A stretch of DNA of 64,000 nucleotides from Oceanicaulis sp. MMSF_3324 (GCF_030733545.1 NZ_JASHIU010000001.1:310001-374000), one strand, 5' to 3'. Counted from the stretch's first letter, positions 53,571 through 63,175 are shown. Program-made: numbers and translations. The notes: generated by a model not told the origin, from the letters alone.

Positions 53571-54203
53571 TCATGAAAGGGCTTGGAAAATACGCTCGGC
53601 CAGAGTGCGGGCCAGCGCGGTCTTGGCGGCGCGGGCGAAGTGTTCTTCGCCCTGATCGGTGATCAGCAGGGCGGCGTTTTCCGATCCGCCCATGACATCG
53701 CCGGACACGTCATTGGCGACGATCCAGTCACAGCCCTTGCGCGTGCGTTTGGCCCGCGCGTGATCGATCACGTCATGGGTTTCCGCTGCAAACCCCACCA
53801 CCAGGCGCGGGCGCTGATTAGGAGTGTAGTGGGAGACGGTTTTGAGGATATCAGGGTTTTCGGCCAGCGGCAGGCTCGCCATTGCGCCCTTGTCGAGCTT
53901 GAGTTTCCTGTCCGCCGTTTCCGCTGGCCGCCAGTCCGCGACCGCGGCGACGGAGACAAAAACGTCTGCCGGCAGGTGCGCGTTAACGCTCGCCAACATC
54001 TCGCGCGCCGTCTCGATACGCACGGTCTGAAGGCCTTTGGGGTCGTTCAGCGCAACAGGGCCCGAGATCAGGACTACCTCGAATCCAAGGTCGCGCAACG
54101 CTTCGGCGATGGCGTAGCCTTGCTGGCCCGAGGAGCGATTGGAGAGAAAACGAACCGGATCGATCGGCTCCAGCGTCGGGCCGGCGGTGACTATGGCCTT
54201 CAT
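53571..54203 (-). CDS. coaB: Phosphopantothenate-cysteine ligase, stand-alone CoaB
   Basis: The C-terminal half of what is usually a fused CoaBC enzyme, here a 210-residue separate gene. It joins 4'-phosphopantothenate to cysteine. Motifs: VTAGPTLEPIDPVRFLSNRS with SGQQG at about 5-28, then SVAAVADWRP near 87 and VANDV near 160. Its ATG overlaps the coaC stop by four bases. Alphaproteobacteria normally have the fused form, so a true split or a frameshift at the junction must be considered; the clean start and complete N-terminus favour a real split. Confidence 0.9.
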   Translation of the reverse strand: MKAIVTAGPTLEPIDPVRFLSNRSSGQQGYAIAEALRDLGFEVVLISGPVALNDPKGLQTVRIETAREMLASVNAHLPADVFVSVAAVADWRPAETADRKLKLDKGAMASLPLAENPDILKTVSHYTPNQRPRLVVGFAAETHDVIDHARAKRTRKGCDWIVANDVSGDVMGGSENAALLITDQGEEHFARAAKTALARTLAERIFQALS

Positions 54204-54742
54204 GATTTCAGCGCGGTCTCGATGGCGTCGGCGATGCGCGCGGGTTCGGGCAGGCGGCCCGGACCGAACTCGCCGCAGGCCATTTCGCCCTCATCGGGGT
54301 CCATGACGGTGACGCCATGACTGCGCAGGGTCTTCAGATTGGCCTGGGTGGCGGCATGAGTCCACATGCGCACATTCATCGCCGGGGCCATCAGCACAGC
54401 CTTGTCGGTGGCCAGAAGCGTGGTGGTGGCGAGATCATCCGCCAGCCCGTTGGCCGCCTTGGCCATCAGATTGGCGGTGGCGGGGCAGACCACCACCAGA
54501 TCGGCCGAGCGCGACAGCTCGATATGGCCCATCTCGGCTTCGTCGGTCAGCGAGAACAGATCGGAATAGACCTTGTCGGCGGTCAGCGCGCCCACGCTCA
54601 TGGGCGTGACGAACTGCTGGCCGGCCTCGGTCAGGATGGCGCGCGTCCTGATGGATCGCCGCGCCAGCTCCCGGATGAGTTCAAGCGATTTATAGGCCGC
54701 GATGCCGCCGCCAATGATCAGAAGAATGCGTTTATCCGCCAT
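54200..54742 (-). CDS. coaC: Phosphopantothenoylcysteine decarboxylase, stand-alone CoaC
   Basis: An FMN-dependent decarboxylase of 180 aa. N-terminal GGGIAAYKSLELIRELAR binds FMN; a conserved His is in GHIELSRSADL; the substrate motif APAMNVRMW (PXMNXXMW type) is present; the flap Cys is in EGEMACGEFGPGR. Length fits the C domain alone of CoaBC. It is translationally coupled to coaB by an ATGA overlap. ubiB lies just upstream on the same strand. Confidence 0.92.
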   Translation of the reverse strand: MADKRILLIIGGGIAAYKSLELIRELARRSIRTRAILTEAGQQFVTPMSVGALTADKVYSDLFSLTDEAEMGHIELSRSADLVVVCPATANLMAKAANGLADDLATTTLLATDKAVLMAPAMNVRMWTHAATQANLKTLRSHGVTVMDPDEGEMACGEFGPGRLPEPARIADAIETALKS

Positions 54743-54809
54743 GACATGCCCCGCGGGTGTTTCAACTCAGGCTTAGCGCGAACGGCGCGCCGCGTCACCT
54801 GAGGACGGA

Positions 54810-56369
54810 TCACATCACCGCCAGCAGGACCGCAATCGCACTGGCGGCGCCGGCGATCACGCCCAGCCCGGCGATCAGCCAGCGCCGGTCCGATGGCGGA
54901 CGGGTGTCGCGTTCACGCAGCACCCGCGCCGTCTCGGTCAGTTCATCCAGCGTATCGGGCAGGCGCTTGATGGCGGATTTGGCGCGGTCAAACGCTTCGG
55001 TCAGGTCCTCGATCCGGCCTTGCGGGCCCAGCTCGCGGCGCATGAAGCGCTCCACGGCGGGGCCGGAGGCCTGCCACATATTGTGATCATCGGTCAGAAG
55101 CCGGCACACGCCCTCGGCCTGCACCATGGTCTTCTGCAAGAGGACCAGCTGGGGCTGAAGGTGCATGTCATAAAGATCGGTGATCTCGAACAATTGCATC
55201 AGCACACGGCTCATGGGCGTCTCGCCGGCGCTCTTGCCGAAGATCGGCTCGGCGACGGCGCGCAGGGCGCTGGCGAAATCGGCGCGGGAATGATGTTCGG
55301 GCACATAGCCGGCGTCGAAATGGGCCTGCGCCGCGCCATCATAATCACGGGTCAGGAAGCCATGAAGGATGCGCGCCAGATAGCGGCGCTCGCCCCGGCC
55401 CAGTCGTCCGATAATGCCGAAATCCACCGCCCAGAGGAGGCCCTGCTCGGTCACGAACAGATTGCCCGCATGCAGGTCGGCGTGAAACACGCCCTGTTCC
55501 AGCGCGGTCGACAGGAAGGCGTCGGTCAGATCGCCCGCCAGCTTGACGGTATCCACGCCCGCTGCCCTTACGGCGTCCAGATCGGTCAGGGGAATGGCGT
55601 CGATCCATTCGGTGGTCAGGACCTTCTTGGCGGTGAGCGGCCAGATGACGTCTGGGATGAAGAAGTTCTGTGCGGCGACGGCGGCTTCGCTCAGCTCATT
55701 GGCTGAGGCGGCCTCCAGTCGCAGGTCCAGCTCCAGCACCAGGGAACGCGCCACTGTCTCCACAAAGGCGCGCGGCTCCATGCGCTTGGACGCCGGGAAC
55801 AGGCCTTCGGCCAGTCTTGAACCCAGCCTCATGGCGGCGATGTCGCGCTTGATCCGCTCGGCCACGTCCGGGCGCAGGATTTTCACCGCCACATCGCGAC
55901 CATCGAGCGTTTTCGCCCTGTGAACCTGCGCGATGGAGGCGGCGGCGACCGGTTCGCCGAATTCCGAGAACAACGCGTCCACGGGCTGGCCGAATTCGGC
56001 CTCCAGCGTGGCGCGCGCCTTCTCCATGCCGAAGGGCTCCATCTTGTCCTGGAGCCGGGACAGGCCGCGGGCGAACTCGGCGCCGATGACATCCGCGCGC
56101 GTGGCCAGCACCTGACCGAATTTCACATAGGACGGGCCCAGCTTTTCCAGCGCATGGGCCAGGCGTTCGCCGGGATTTTTCGCGCGGTCACGAATGGCGA
56201 TCAGACGGGCGAGCTTGCCCAGCACCCGCGCCGGCGCCGGAAAGGCCGACTGGTACTCTTCGGGGAAGATCGCGTCATGACGGGCCAGCGTCCAGGCGGC
56301 GCGCGTCAGGCGAAGGAAATTTGAGATCGTTCCAAACACGGCTGAGAGGTTTAGGGCGCGCGCACGCAT
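54810..56369 (-). CDS. ubiB: Ubiquinone biosynthesis kinase-like protein UbiB
   Basis: A 519-residue ABC1/ADCK-family protein required for ubiquinone synthesis. It has the KxGQ motif in YVKFGQVLATR, the Ala-rich loop in VAAASIAQVHRA, VAVKILRP, and the catalytic-loop FHADLHAGNLF and AVDFGIIG. Two C-terminal membrane helices lie after about 490. It is transcribed toward coaC and in relatives follows ubiE closely; here it is separated from ubiE by about 2.4 kb holding an ECF sigma factor and YCII genes. Confidence 0.94.
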   Translation of the reverse strand: MRARALNLSAVFGTISNFLRLTRAAWTLARHDAIFPEEYQSAFPAPARVLGKLARLIAIRDRAKNPGERLAHALEKLGPSYVKFGQVLATRADVIGAEFARGLSRLQDKMEPFGMEKARATLEAEFGQPVDALFSEFGEPVAAASIAQVHRAKTLDGRDVAVKILRPDVAERIKRDIAAMRLGSRLAEGLFPASKRMEPRAFVETVARSLVLELDLRLEAASANELSEAAVAAQNFFIPDVIWPLTAKKVLTTEWIDAIPLTDLDAVRAAGVDTVKLAGDLTDAFLSTALEQGVFHADLHAGNLFVTEQGLLWAVDFGIIGRLGRGERRYLARILHGFLTRDYDGAAQAHFDAGYVPEHHSRADFASALRAVAEPIFGKSAGETPMSRVLMQLFEITDLYDMHLQPQLVLLQKTMVQAEGVCRLLTDDHNMWQASGPAVERFMRRELGPQGRIEDLTEAFDRAKSAIKRLPDTLDELTETARVLRERDTRPPSDRRWLIAGLGVIAGAASAIAVLLAVM

Positions 56370-56533
56370 TTGGCGAGGGGGCGCGGCGCCTTGCGGGCTG
56401 CGTCATGGTGATCCGCCGACACATGAGCGATCATTCCGGACGCGCTTGTTTCAGGGTGAAGGCGGACCTAGTGTTTCAGGGGAAAATCGCATCCATGGGT
56501 AGAATGTCGCCTTGTGATCAGGAAAGTCGGTTC

Positions 56534-56716
56534 ATGATCGAGGAACAAGACTCCCAACCAGGAGCCTGGCTTGGCTTGTCGCCAAGCCTCTGGATAGCCC
56601 TACTTTTCGGCGTCTTTGTATTGGGGCCTCTTGTCATGGCCCCGTTTCTGGACGGAGTGTCAGATGCGATTGCAGGTCGACCGAACGCGGTTCAGGAGCG
56701 CCTTCTAGAGGAGTGA
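56534..56716 (+). CDS. Possible 60-aa single-helix membrane protein
   Basis: A short frame starting MIEEQDSQPGAWLGL, with one hydrophobic helix (about residues 17-42) and a polar tail. AGGAAAG lies seven bases before its ATG. It overlaps the end of the convergent sigma-factor gene by 12 bases. Upstream in-frame starts exist, but the sequence before 56534 looks non-coding. Moderate support only. Confidence 0.45.
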   Translation: MIEEQDSQPGAWLGLSPSLWIALLFGVFVLGPLVMAPFLDGVSDAIAGRPNAVQERLLEE

Positions 56717-57958
56717 GGCCGCCCTGGCCTTTTCCAGATAGGCGCGCACGGCCGGGTCTGAACTCAGGGCGATCGCCCGGTCAAAAGCGTGCGCGGCGCC
56801 TGTCTTGTGTTCGGCCTGGGCCAGCCAGTGCGCCAACGCCGCCCAGTACGGTTGATAGGTCTCCGCCTGGTCCTTGAGTTCCGCCAAGCTTTCAAGCGCC
56901 CGTTCCGCGCCGAAGGCTTCGCCATGGGCGCAGGCGCGGGCGATCAAGGCGCCCAGCCCGGGCGCCTGCCGCACCAGAGCGTCATAGAGCGCTGCAGCGG
57001 CCAGCCAGTTCGTGTCGCCGGTCATGCGGCGTTCGGCGTGGACGGACTGGATCGACGCTTCCAGCGCATAGCGGGCGGGCGGGGCGAGTCTGAGCGCGCG
57101 GCGCAAGGCGGCTTCCGCCTGATTGAGGGTCGCCTCGCACCAGAGCCGGGGGTCCTGTTCAGACAGCGGAATGAACCGGCCCTGCTCATCGCGTCGCGCC
57201 GGTGTGCGCGCCTCGCAATGGGCGATCAGGGCATACAGGGCCCAGACTTCGGCGATGTCGGGCGCCAGTTCCGTCAGGATGCGGCTCAGATAGAACGCCT
57301 CGCTCGCCAATCCGCGCACCCGGCTCTCGCCGGCGCTGATCTCGTCCCATCCCGTGCCATAGGCGGCATAGATCGCATCAAGGACTGGCGAGATGCGTTC
57401 GTTCAGTTCAGCCTTGCCAGGTCGCTCGAACCGGGCGCGACGCTCTCTCAGCCGGGCTTTGCCGCGGGACAGGCGTTGGCCCATGGCCGCCGGGCTGACC
57501 AGGAAGGCCGAGCCGATCCGCGCCGCATCCAGCCCCAGCACGGCCTGCAACATGAGCGGCGTATGCAGCGCCGGGTCGAGATCGGGATGGGCGCAGGCGA
57601 GCATCAACCCCAGCCGGTCATCAGGCAGGGCGTCCGGGTCCTCGATATGCGCCAGTTCTTCGGCGCGCCGGATCAGGTCGGGCGCTGCCTGCGCCGCGCG
57701 GCCTGAATGCCGAGCGGCGTCAACCAGACGGTTGTGCGCGGATTTGAGCAGCCAGGCCTCGGGCCGTTTTGGCAGGCCTGTTTCGGTCCAGGCCTTCAGC
57801 GCGCGCTCAAAGGCGTCGGCAAGGGCGTCCTCGGCGCGTGTCAGATCCCCCCAACGCCGGGCGAGACTCGCAACCAGTCGTCCATAGGAGCGGCGCGCGA
57901 CAGCCTCGGCCATCGCGCGCGCGTTCGCATCACTCTTATTGAGTTCAGACGTCGCCAT
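56705..57958 (-). CDS. ECF42-type sigma factor with TPR-like C-terminus
   Basis: A 417-residue RNA polymerase sigma factor. Sigma region 2 is at about 25-90 (RRWGDLTRAEDALADAFERAL) and region 4 at about 110-180, with AAMGQRLSRGKARLRERR. The long C-terminal part (about 190-417) is helical, with TPR-like character and Ala-rich units. This architecture and the two adjacent YCII/DGPF genes are the hallmark of the ECF42 group. The ATG at 57958 overlaps the YCII stop by 14 bases; the frame to 58033 is not used. Confidence 0.88.
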   Translation of the reverse strand: MATSELNKSDANARAMAEAVARRSYGRLVASLARRWGDLTRAEDALADAFERALKAWTETGLPKRPEAWLLKSAHNRLVDAARHSGRAAQAAPDLIRRAEELAHIEDPDALPDDRLGLMLACAHPDLDPALHTPLMLQAVLGLDAARIGSAFLVSPAAMGQRLSRGKARLRERRARFERPGKAELNERISPVLDAIYAAYGTGWDEISAGESRVRGLASEAFYLSRILTELAPDIAEVWALYALIAHCEARTPARRDEQGRFIPLSEQDPRLWCEATLNQAEAALRRALRLAPPARYALEASIQSVHAERRMTGDTNWLAAAALYDALVRQAPGLGALIARACAHGEAFGAERALESLAELKDQAETYQPYWAALAHWLAQAEHKTGAAHAFDRAIALSSDPAVRAYLEKARAASLL

Positions 57959-58289
57959 AATCAGGCACGGGCCGGACCTCGATCTGGTCGCCCGGCAGGC
58001 GCGGGCACTGCTTCGCCCAGTCGAGCGCGGCATCCAGACTGTCGGCCTCGATCACGTAAAAGCCGCCCAGCTGTTCCTTGGTGTCGGCATAGGGGCCGTC
58101 CTGCACGCCGGCATCAGTGACCCGCCTGGCGGTTGCGGCCACGTCCAGCGGTTCGCCGGCGACCATCACCCCGGCCTTGTCCAGCGCCTCGGAATAGGCG
58201 CCGTGCTTTTCGAACATGGCCATTTGCTCGGCTTCGCTCAGGGCGGTCCACTGGCTTTCCGCGCCATAAATCAGAAGGGTGTATTTCAT
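57945..58289 (-). CDS. YCII/DGPF-domain protein
   Basis: A 114-residue protein of the YCII-related family, with the signature DGPYADTKEQLGGFYVIEA at about 64-82. Members fold as ferredoxin-like dimers and often sit beside ECF42 sigma factors; a role in stress response or antibiotic production has been proposed, but the reaction is unknown. It overlaps both the sigma gene and the next YCII gene, forming one unit. Confidence 0.88.
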   Translation of the reverse strand: MKYTLLIYGAESQWTALSEAEQMAMFEKHGAYSEALDKAGVMVAGEPLDVAATARRVTDAGVQDGPYADTKEQLGGFYVIEADSLDAALDWAKQCPRLPGDQIEVRPVPDYGDV

Positions 58290-58651
58290 ATGACGGTCTC
58301 CACGCTGTTGCTGATGAATTGAAGGGGGCGCACTTCCACGGCGCCATTGCGGGCCGCCGGGCAGCGCTCGGCCCAGCTCAGCGCATCCTCGACACTGTCC
58401 ATGTCGAGCATGATGACGCCGCCCAGCTGTTCAGGCGAGTCCGAATACGGCCCGTCCGAGATCCGGCGCATCGCGCCGTTGCGTCGAAACACGACGCCGG
58501 TGTCAGGCGTCTGAAGGCAGGCGCCCAGGCAGACCTGGTCGTCCAGTGCGCCTGAATAGGCGGCCCAGCTTGACCAGTAGGCGGCGGCTTCGGGCCCCCG
58601 CCTGCGCGCAAAGTCACACGCGCTTTCGTAAATGAGGAGTGCAAACTGCAT
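58286..58651 (-). CDS. Second YCII/DGPF-domain protein
   Basis: A 121-residue paralog with DGPYSDSPEQLGGVIMLD at about 65-82. It is more divergent and has extra cysteines (YESACDF, CLGACLQT). Two adjacent ATGs exist; 58651 has the better spacing to GGGAGGGG. Its stop overlaps the start of the first YCII gene by four bases. First gene of the three-gene unit. Confidence 0.85.
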   Translation of the reverse strand: MQFALLIYESACDFARRRGPEAAAYWSSWAAYSGALDDQVCLGACLQTPDTGVVFRRNGAMRRISDGPYSDSPEQLGGVIMLDMDSVEDALSWAERCPAARNGAVEVRPLQFISNSVETVI

Positions 58652-58756
58652 CATCCCCTCCCTGTTCCAGCCCTGCCCCGATGGCAGGGATGATCCAAGG
58701 ACGGTCGAGCCGGGCCCGTTTCGACAGCCCGGCTGAAAAAGTTTGCAAAAAGCCGG

Positions 58757-59530
58757 CTAGAGCTTCCAGCCCATATGGATGGCGGCGATGCCGCCTGACA
58801 GGTTGGTCACGCTGACGCGCTTGAACCCGGCCTCTTCCAGCTCGCTGGCGAAGGCGTCCTGATGCGGGAATTTGCGGATGGATTCCACAAGGTACTGATA
58901 GCTGTCGCGATCCTTCGCCACCCATTCGCCGATCTTGGGGATCGCGTTGAACGACCAGGCGTCATACAGCTTTTCAAGCGGACGTGTGGTGGGGCGGGAA
59001 AACTCCAGGCAGACAAAGCGCCCGCCGGGCTTGAGCACGCGGCGCATATCTGTGAGCGCCTTGATCCGGTCGGTGACATTGCGGATGCCGAAGCCGATGG
59101 TGATCGCATCCGCCACACCATCGTCAAACGGCATGCATTCCGCATTGGCCGTGCACCAGTCCAGCCGGTCGCGTTCGCCGCGCTTGAGGCCCGCAAGCAG
59201 CATCTGCTCATTGATGTCGGCGACCACGGCCTCGGCGTACTGGTCCGTACCGCGGCGCTGGGTCATGGCGTCAGCGCGATCGAGCCAGGCGCGGGCGATG
59301 TCGCCGGTGCCGCCGGCCACGTCGATCAGGCGCGCGCCCGGGCGCGGTCCGGCCTTGGTGACGGTGATGTCCTTCCAGACCCGGTGCACCCCCAGGCTCA
59401 TCAGATCGTTCATCAGGTCGTATTTGCGCGCCGAGCGGTCAAATACGTTGCGAACAAGGCCCTGCTTTTCGCCGCGGGCCACATCCTTGAAGCCAAAGGA
59501 GACGGTGTCGTGATCAGAGGTCTGGGTCAT
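58757..59530 (-). CDS. ubiE: Ubiquinone/menaquinone C-methyltransferase UbiE
   Basis: A SAM methyltransferase of 257 aa for the C-methylation step of ubiquinone. Motif I is LIDVAGGTGDIARA, post I VVADINEQML, and family marks are VFDRSARKYDLMNDLMSLGVHRVWK (by span, about 28-52), IGFGIRNVTD and FSRPTTRPLEKLYD with the C-terminal NLSGGIAAIHMGWKL. The ATG at 59530 gives a normal length; the open frame to 59722 is Arg-rich and not conserved. In relatives it lies beside ubiB and mutM. Confidence 0.95.
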   Translation of the reverse strand: MTQTSDHDTVSFGFKDVARGEKQGLVRNVFDRSARKYDLMNDLMSLGVHRVWKDITVTKAGPRPGARLIDVAGGTGDIARAWLDRADAMTQRRGTDQYAEAVVADINEQMLLAGLKRGERDRLDWCTANAECMPFDDGVADAITIGFGIRNVTDRIKALTDMRRVLKPGGRFVCLEFSRPTTRPLEKLYDAWSFNAIPKIGEWVAKDRDSYQYLVESIRKFPHQDAFASELEEAGFKRVSVTNLSGGIAAIHMGWKL

Positions 59531-59591
59531 GGGAGCCAAGCTAGTGCGCGAACGCCGGGAGCGCCAGCGTTCGATGCCGCGCCGAAACGCC

Positions 59592-60242
59592 TCATTCGAC
59601 ATCGAGCGATGTGAGCGCTCGCTCTCCGGCGACATAGCCATAAAGCGTGAAGCCGGCCGTCTCACGCCATCCCCCCGCCCCGCCATAAAACGCAAGCAGC
59701 ATGGGATCGCCCTTCGGCGCATAGGCGCTCAGCCGGTAGGCGCAGGCGGTGGCCAGGGACAGGCCGTCCACTTCGCGCGTCGGATCCGCCTGGGTGGCCA
59801 GCACTTTGAGGCCCGCGCCGGCCTGGGACAGGTCATCACAGGCCCGGCTGAGATGGGGCCACAGGCCGCGCCATTGGGTGCAGATCACCGCCGGCTGATC
59901 GAGCATGGCGCTGTCGTCCTCGGCATAGATCCTCCAGTTCACCGGATACGGGCCGCCCTCGGCCAGACGGACCTGCATTTCCGGAAGGGCGCGTGTCAGC
60001 GGCCCCATCAGGGCGGAGACTTCGTGACGGTGTCCGGCGTCCGCCGGGTTGGCGGTGAGGGTGTGATCGATTTCAAGCGCCAGCTCGATCGCCAGATCGC
60101 GGGTCCAGGGATTGCGGACCCGTCGGGCATAATCAAGGGGCGCATCCGCGTCCGCACGCCGTTCGGTCAGCGCCCTGAGGGCGGCTGTCACGCACTGGCG
60201 CGCGTCATGCGCATCGACAAGGCTCGCGCGCCTGTCGCTCAT
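59592..60242 (-). CDS. Hypothetical protein between ubiE and mutM
   Basis: A 216-residue cytoplasmic protein, without signal peptide or membrane segment. It begins MSDRRASLVDAHDARQC, has an acidic middle with a WRIYAEDDSAMLDQPAVIC stretch, and an Ala/Gly-rich end. No family recognised. Codon use is native. It may be co-transcribed with ubiE (61 bases). Confidence 0.6.
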   Translation of the reverse strand: MSDRRASLVDAHDARQCVTAALRALTERRADADAPLDYARRVRNPWTRDLAIELALEIDHTLTANPADAGHRHEVSALMGPLTRALPEMQVRLAEGGPYPVNWRIYAEDDSAMLDQPAVICTQWRGLWPHLSRACDDLSQAGAGLKVLATQADPTREVDGLSLATACAYRLSAYAPKGDPMLLAFYGGAGGWRETAGFTLYGYVAGERALTSLDVE

Positions 60243-60287
60243 GGCCTATCTCCTCCCCCCAAGGACCTCAGTTCCAGGATAGTCTAG

Positions 60288-61148
60288 ATGCCCGAATTGC
60301 CAGAAGTCGAGACGGTCAGGCGCGGACTGGCGCCCGCCATGGAGGGACGCCGCATCCTGAGCGCCGAGGCGCACCGGCCGGATCTGCGGTTCGCCTTCCC
60401 CGAACGGTTCGCGGCCCGGCTGACCGGAACCCGTGTGGAGCGGATCGACCGGCGGTCGAAATATCTCCTGGTGCGGCTGGGCTCGGGCGAGACCTTGCTG
60501 ATGCATCTGGGGATGTCGGGCCGGTTTTCGGTCACGGCCGAGGATATCAGCCGCCAGCCGGGCGATTTTGTCTATGCCGCGCCCGCCAATCCGGCCCATG
60601 ACCATGTCGTGTTCGAGATGGAGGGCGGGGTGACGGTCACCTATAACGATCCGCGCCGCTTCGGCTTCATGACGCTCTATGCGACAGACGCCGAGGATGA
60701 GCAGGCGTATCTCAAGGATCTGGGCCCCGAACCGCTGTCGAACGGGTTTTCCGAAGCGCGCCTGAACACGGCGTTCAAGGGCCGCCGCAGCCCGGTCAAG
60801 TCGGGCTTGCTCGATCAGCATGTCGTCGCCGGTCTGGGCAATATCTATGTGTGTGAAGCGCTCTGGCGGGCGCGGATCAGTCCGCGGCGTTTGTGCCAGT
60901 CCATACCCGGGGTCAGGGCGTCTCGCCTGGCGCCGGCGGTCCGGGCGGTGATCGCCGAGGCGATCGAGGCGGGCGGCTCCACCTTGCGTGATTACGCGGG
61001 CGCGGATGGGGCGATGGGCTATTTCCAGCACAGGTTCGATGTGTACGGCCGTGAGGGGGAGCCCTGTCATCGCTGTGAAGACGCAAGGGTCGAGCGGATC
61101 GTGCAATCGGGGCGGTCGAGCTTTTTCTGTCCATCTTGCCAGCGCTAG
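60288..61148 (+). CDS. mutM: Formamidopyrimidine-DNA glycosylase
   Basis: A bifunctional DNA glycosylase/AP lyase of 286 aa that removes 8-oxoguanine and related lesions. After Met removal it starts [13 protein letters not shown], with catalytic Pro and Glu. [10 protein letters not shown] carries the Lys and [11 protein letters not shown] follows. The zinc finger at the C-terminus has CHRC and CPSC with the conserved Arg in SGRSSFFC. ubiE lies divergently, as in many alphaproteobacteria. Confidence 0.97.
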   Translation: MPELPEVETVRRGLAPAMEGRRILSAEAHRPDLRFAFPERFAARLTGTRVERIDRRSKYLLVRLGSGETLLMHLGMSGRFSVTAEDISRQPGDFVYAAPANPAHDHVVFEMEGGVTVTYNDPRRFGFMTLYATDAEDEQAYLKDLGPEPLSNGFSEARLNTAFKGRRSPVKSGLLDQHVVAGLGNIYVCEALWRARISPRRLCQSIPGVRASRLAPAVRAVIAEAIEAGGSTLRDYAGADGAMGYFQHRFDVYGREGEPCHRCEDARVERIVQSGRSSFFCPSCQR

Positions 61149-61256
61149 GCGAAGCTGATCTCAACATGAACTTTTGGTAACTCTTCCGGTTTGGGTTGAA
61201 CCGCGAGGTGGGGCGTTTAACCCTTGCGGCCAAATCTTTTGAGGGATGAGGAACTG

Positions 61257-62171
61257 ATGCTCAAACGCATGCTTGCAGCCTGTTTAGGACTGACTGTACT
61301 CGCCGCCCCGGCGATGGCCCAAACCATGGACGTGGAAGAGGCCGAAATCGGTCCGGCCATCTGGATGCTCGAGGATGAGGACAATATCGCCTACATCTTG
61401 GGCACCATTCACCTGCTCAAGCCTGAAACCGAATGGCGCACCGAATTTTTCGATGAGATCCTGTCCGGAGCCGACCAGGTCTGGTTTGAAGCGGACGTCC
61501 ACAGCGCTGAAGCACAGGCTCAGATGCAGGCTCTGGTGCCGCAGCTCGGCATGAATCCGCAGGGCGTCACCTTGTCATCCATGCTCAGCGACGACGCCAA
61601 GGCTGACATGGCGACCCTCGCTGGGCGGATGGGCGTGCCTGAAACGGCGATGATGTCGTCCATGGATCCGCTCCAGCCCTGGCTGGCGAGTGTGTCCCTG
61701 GCGTCCACCATGGCCATGGCCCAGGGCTATGATCCGCAATATGGCGTTGAAGCCGCGCTGCGGCCGATGATCGAACCGGTGACCGACGATGTGCGGTATT
61801 TCGAGACGGCCGAGCAGCAGCTGGGCTTCCTGTCCGGTCTGCCCCGGGATGTGCAATTGCGCGACCTGGAAAGCGCCCTGGAGCAATCGGTTGAAGAGCC
61901 GCACCTGCTTGATGACCTGGCGATGGCCTGGGAAGTCGGCGACATCGACATGATTGACCATCTTATCAATGACCGGATGAAATCGGACTCGCCGGAGATG
62001 TATCAGGCCCTCATCGTGAACCGGAATTATGACTGGGGCGAGCAGATCGACCAGATCATGATGGGCGATGAGGATGTTCTTATCGCGGTCGGCGTGGGGC
62101 ACCTGCCCGGCGAGGACGGACTCGCGGAAGTGCTGCGCAATCTGGGATATGGTGTCTGGCGGGTTCAGTAG
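61257..62171 (+). CDS. TraB/GumN-family exported protein
   Basis: A 304-residue protein with signal peptide (to about 22, PAMAQ). The family motif is in YILGTIHLLKPETEW (about 45-60), and the closing part has ALIVNRNYDWGEQIDQIM and IAVGVGHLPGEDGLAEVLRN, the two hallmark GxH-type blocks of TraB/GumN proteins, thought to be metal-dependent peptidase-like. GAGG at 61248-61251 supports the ATG at 61257. Substrate is unknown. Confidence 0.88.
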   Translation: MLKRMLAACLGLTVLAAPAMAQTMDVEEAEIGPAIWMLEDEDNIAYILGTIHLLKPETEWRTEFFDEILSGADQVWFEADVHSAEAQAQMQALVPQLGMNPQGVTLSSMLSDDAKADMATLAGRMGVPETAMMSSMDPLQPWLASVSLASTMAMAQGYDPQYGVEAALRPMIEPVTDDVRYFETAEQQLGFLSGLPRDVQLRDLESALEQSVEEPHLLDDLAMAWEVGDIDMIDHLINDRMKSDSPEMYQALIVNRNYDWGEQIDQIMMGDEDVLIAVGVGHLPGEDGLAEVLRNLGYGVWRVQ

Positions 62172-62278
62172 ACGGGCTGAAGGCGCGGGGGTGACCCGCG
62201 CCTTCGCTTCCGCTAAGAGAGCGCCCGTTTTGCCGTCTATCCCGCGCTCAAGGGCGCGTAACTGCATCGGAGGGCCGC

Positions 62279-63055
62279 ATGGCCTACAATACGATCCAAG
62301 TGAAAACCGAAGGCCGGGTGGGCGTCATCACCCTGGACCGTCCGTCCGCCCTGAACGCGCTGTGCGACGAGCTCACCACCGAGCTCAAGGACGCCCTGTC
62401 CGCGTTCGAGCGTGATGAAGAGATCGGCTGCGTGATCCTGACCGGCTCCGCCAAGGCGTTCGCTGCGGGCGCCGACATCAAGGAGCTCCAGGAAAAGGAC
62501 TTCGTGTCCCTGTACAAGCACGATCCCTTTGCGGAGACCTGGGAAAGCGTGGCGCGTTTCCGCAAGCCGATCATTGCGGCGGTGTCCGGCTATGCGCTGG
62601 GCGGCGGCTGCGAGATCGCCATGATGTGCGATTTCATCATTGCGTCGGAGACCGCCAAGTTCGGCCAGCCTGAAATCAATCTCGGCGTCATGCCGGGCGC
62701 GGGCGGCACCCAGCGTCTGCCGCGCGCCGTGGGCAAGGCCAAGGCCATGGACATGTGCCTGACCGGGCGGATGATGCCGGCCGAAGAGGCCGAGCGTGCG
62801 GGTCTGGTGAGCCGCATCGTGCCGGCGGAAGAGCTGCTGGACGTGGCCATGGAAGCGGCGACCACGATCGCGTCCAAATCCCTGCCTATCGCCATGATGA
62901 CCAAGGAAGCGGTCAACATGGCCTTTGAGATGGGCCTGGCCGAGGGCGTGCGTTTCGAACGCCGCGTCTTCCAGTCCCAGTTCGCCACCGAAGACCAGAC
63001 CGAAGGCATGGCCGCGTTTGCTGACAAACGCGCTGCGCATTTCAAGCATCGGTGA
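62279..63055 (+). CDS. Enoyl-CoA hydratase
   Basis: A crotonase-fold enzyme of 258 aa, hydrating 2-enoyl-CoAs in beta-oxidation. The oxyanion loop is in AAGADIKEL and [15 protein letters not shown]. The first catalytic Glu is in [17 protein letters not shown]; the second position has Asp ([11 protein letters not shown]), the form common in bacterial enoyl-CoA hydratases. It ends [18 protein letters not shown] hairpin follows at 63064. Confidence 0.93.
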   Translation: MAYNTIQVKTEGRVGVITLDRPSALNALCDELTTELKDALSAFERDEEIGCVILTGSAKAFAAGADIKELQEKDFVSLYKHDPFAETWESVARFRKPIIAAVSGYALGGGCEIAMMCDFIIASETAKFGQPEINLGVMPGAGGTQRLPRAVGKAKAMDMCLTGRMMPAEEAERAGLVSRIVPAEELLDVAMEAATTIASKSLPIAMMTKEAVNMAFEMGLAEGVRFERRVFQSQFATEDQTEGMAAFADKRAAHFKHR

Positions 63056-63063
63056 TGAATCTT

Positions 63064-63106
63064 GGCGTATACCGGTTGACCGCACCTGCGCGGACCGGTA
63101 TACGCC
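63064..63106 (+). terminator. Inverted repeat after the enoyl-CoA hydratase gene
   Basis: GGCGTATACCGGT and ACCGGTATACGCC are perfect 13-base complements with a 17-base loop. It starts nine bases after the stop. The U-tract is poor, so it may be a factor-dependent or weak terminator. Confidence 0.6.
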
Positions 63107-63175
63107 GCGCCTCATAGTTTTACCCGGCGGCCGGCTTTGGCCTGGCGCCCTTGATCATACGGATCTGGAGACCTC

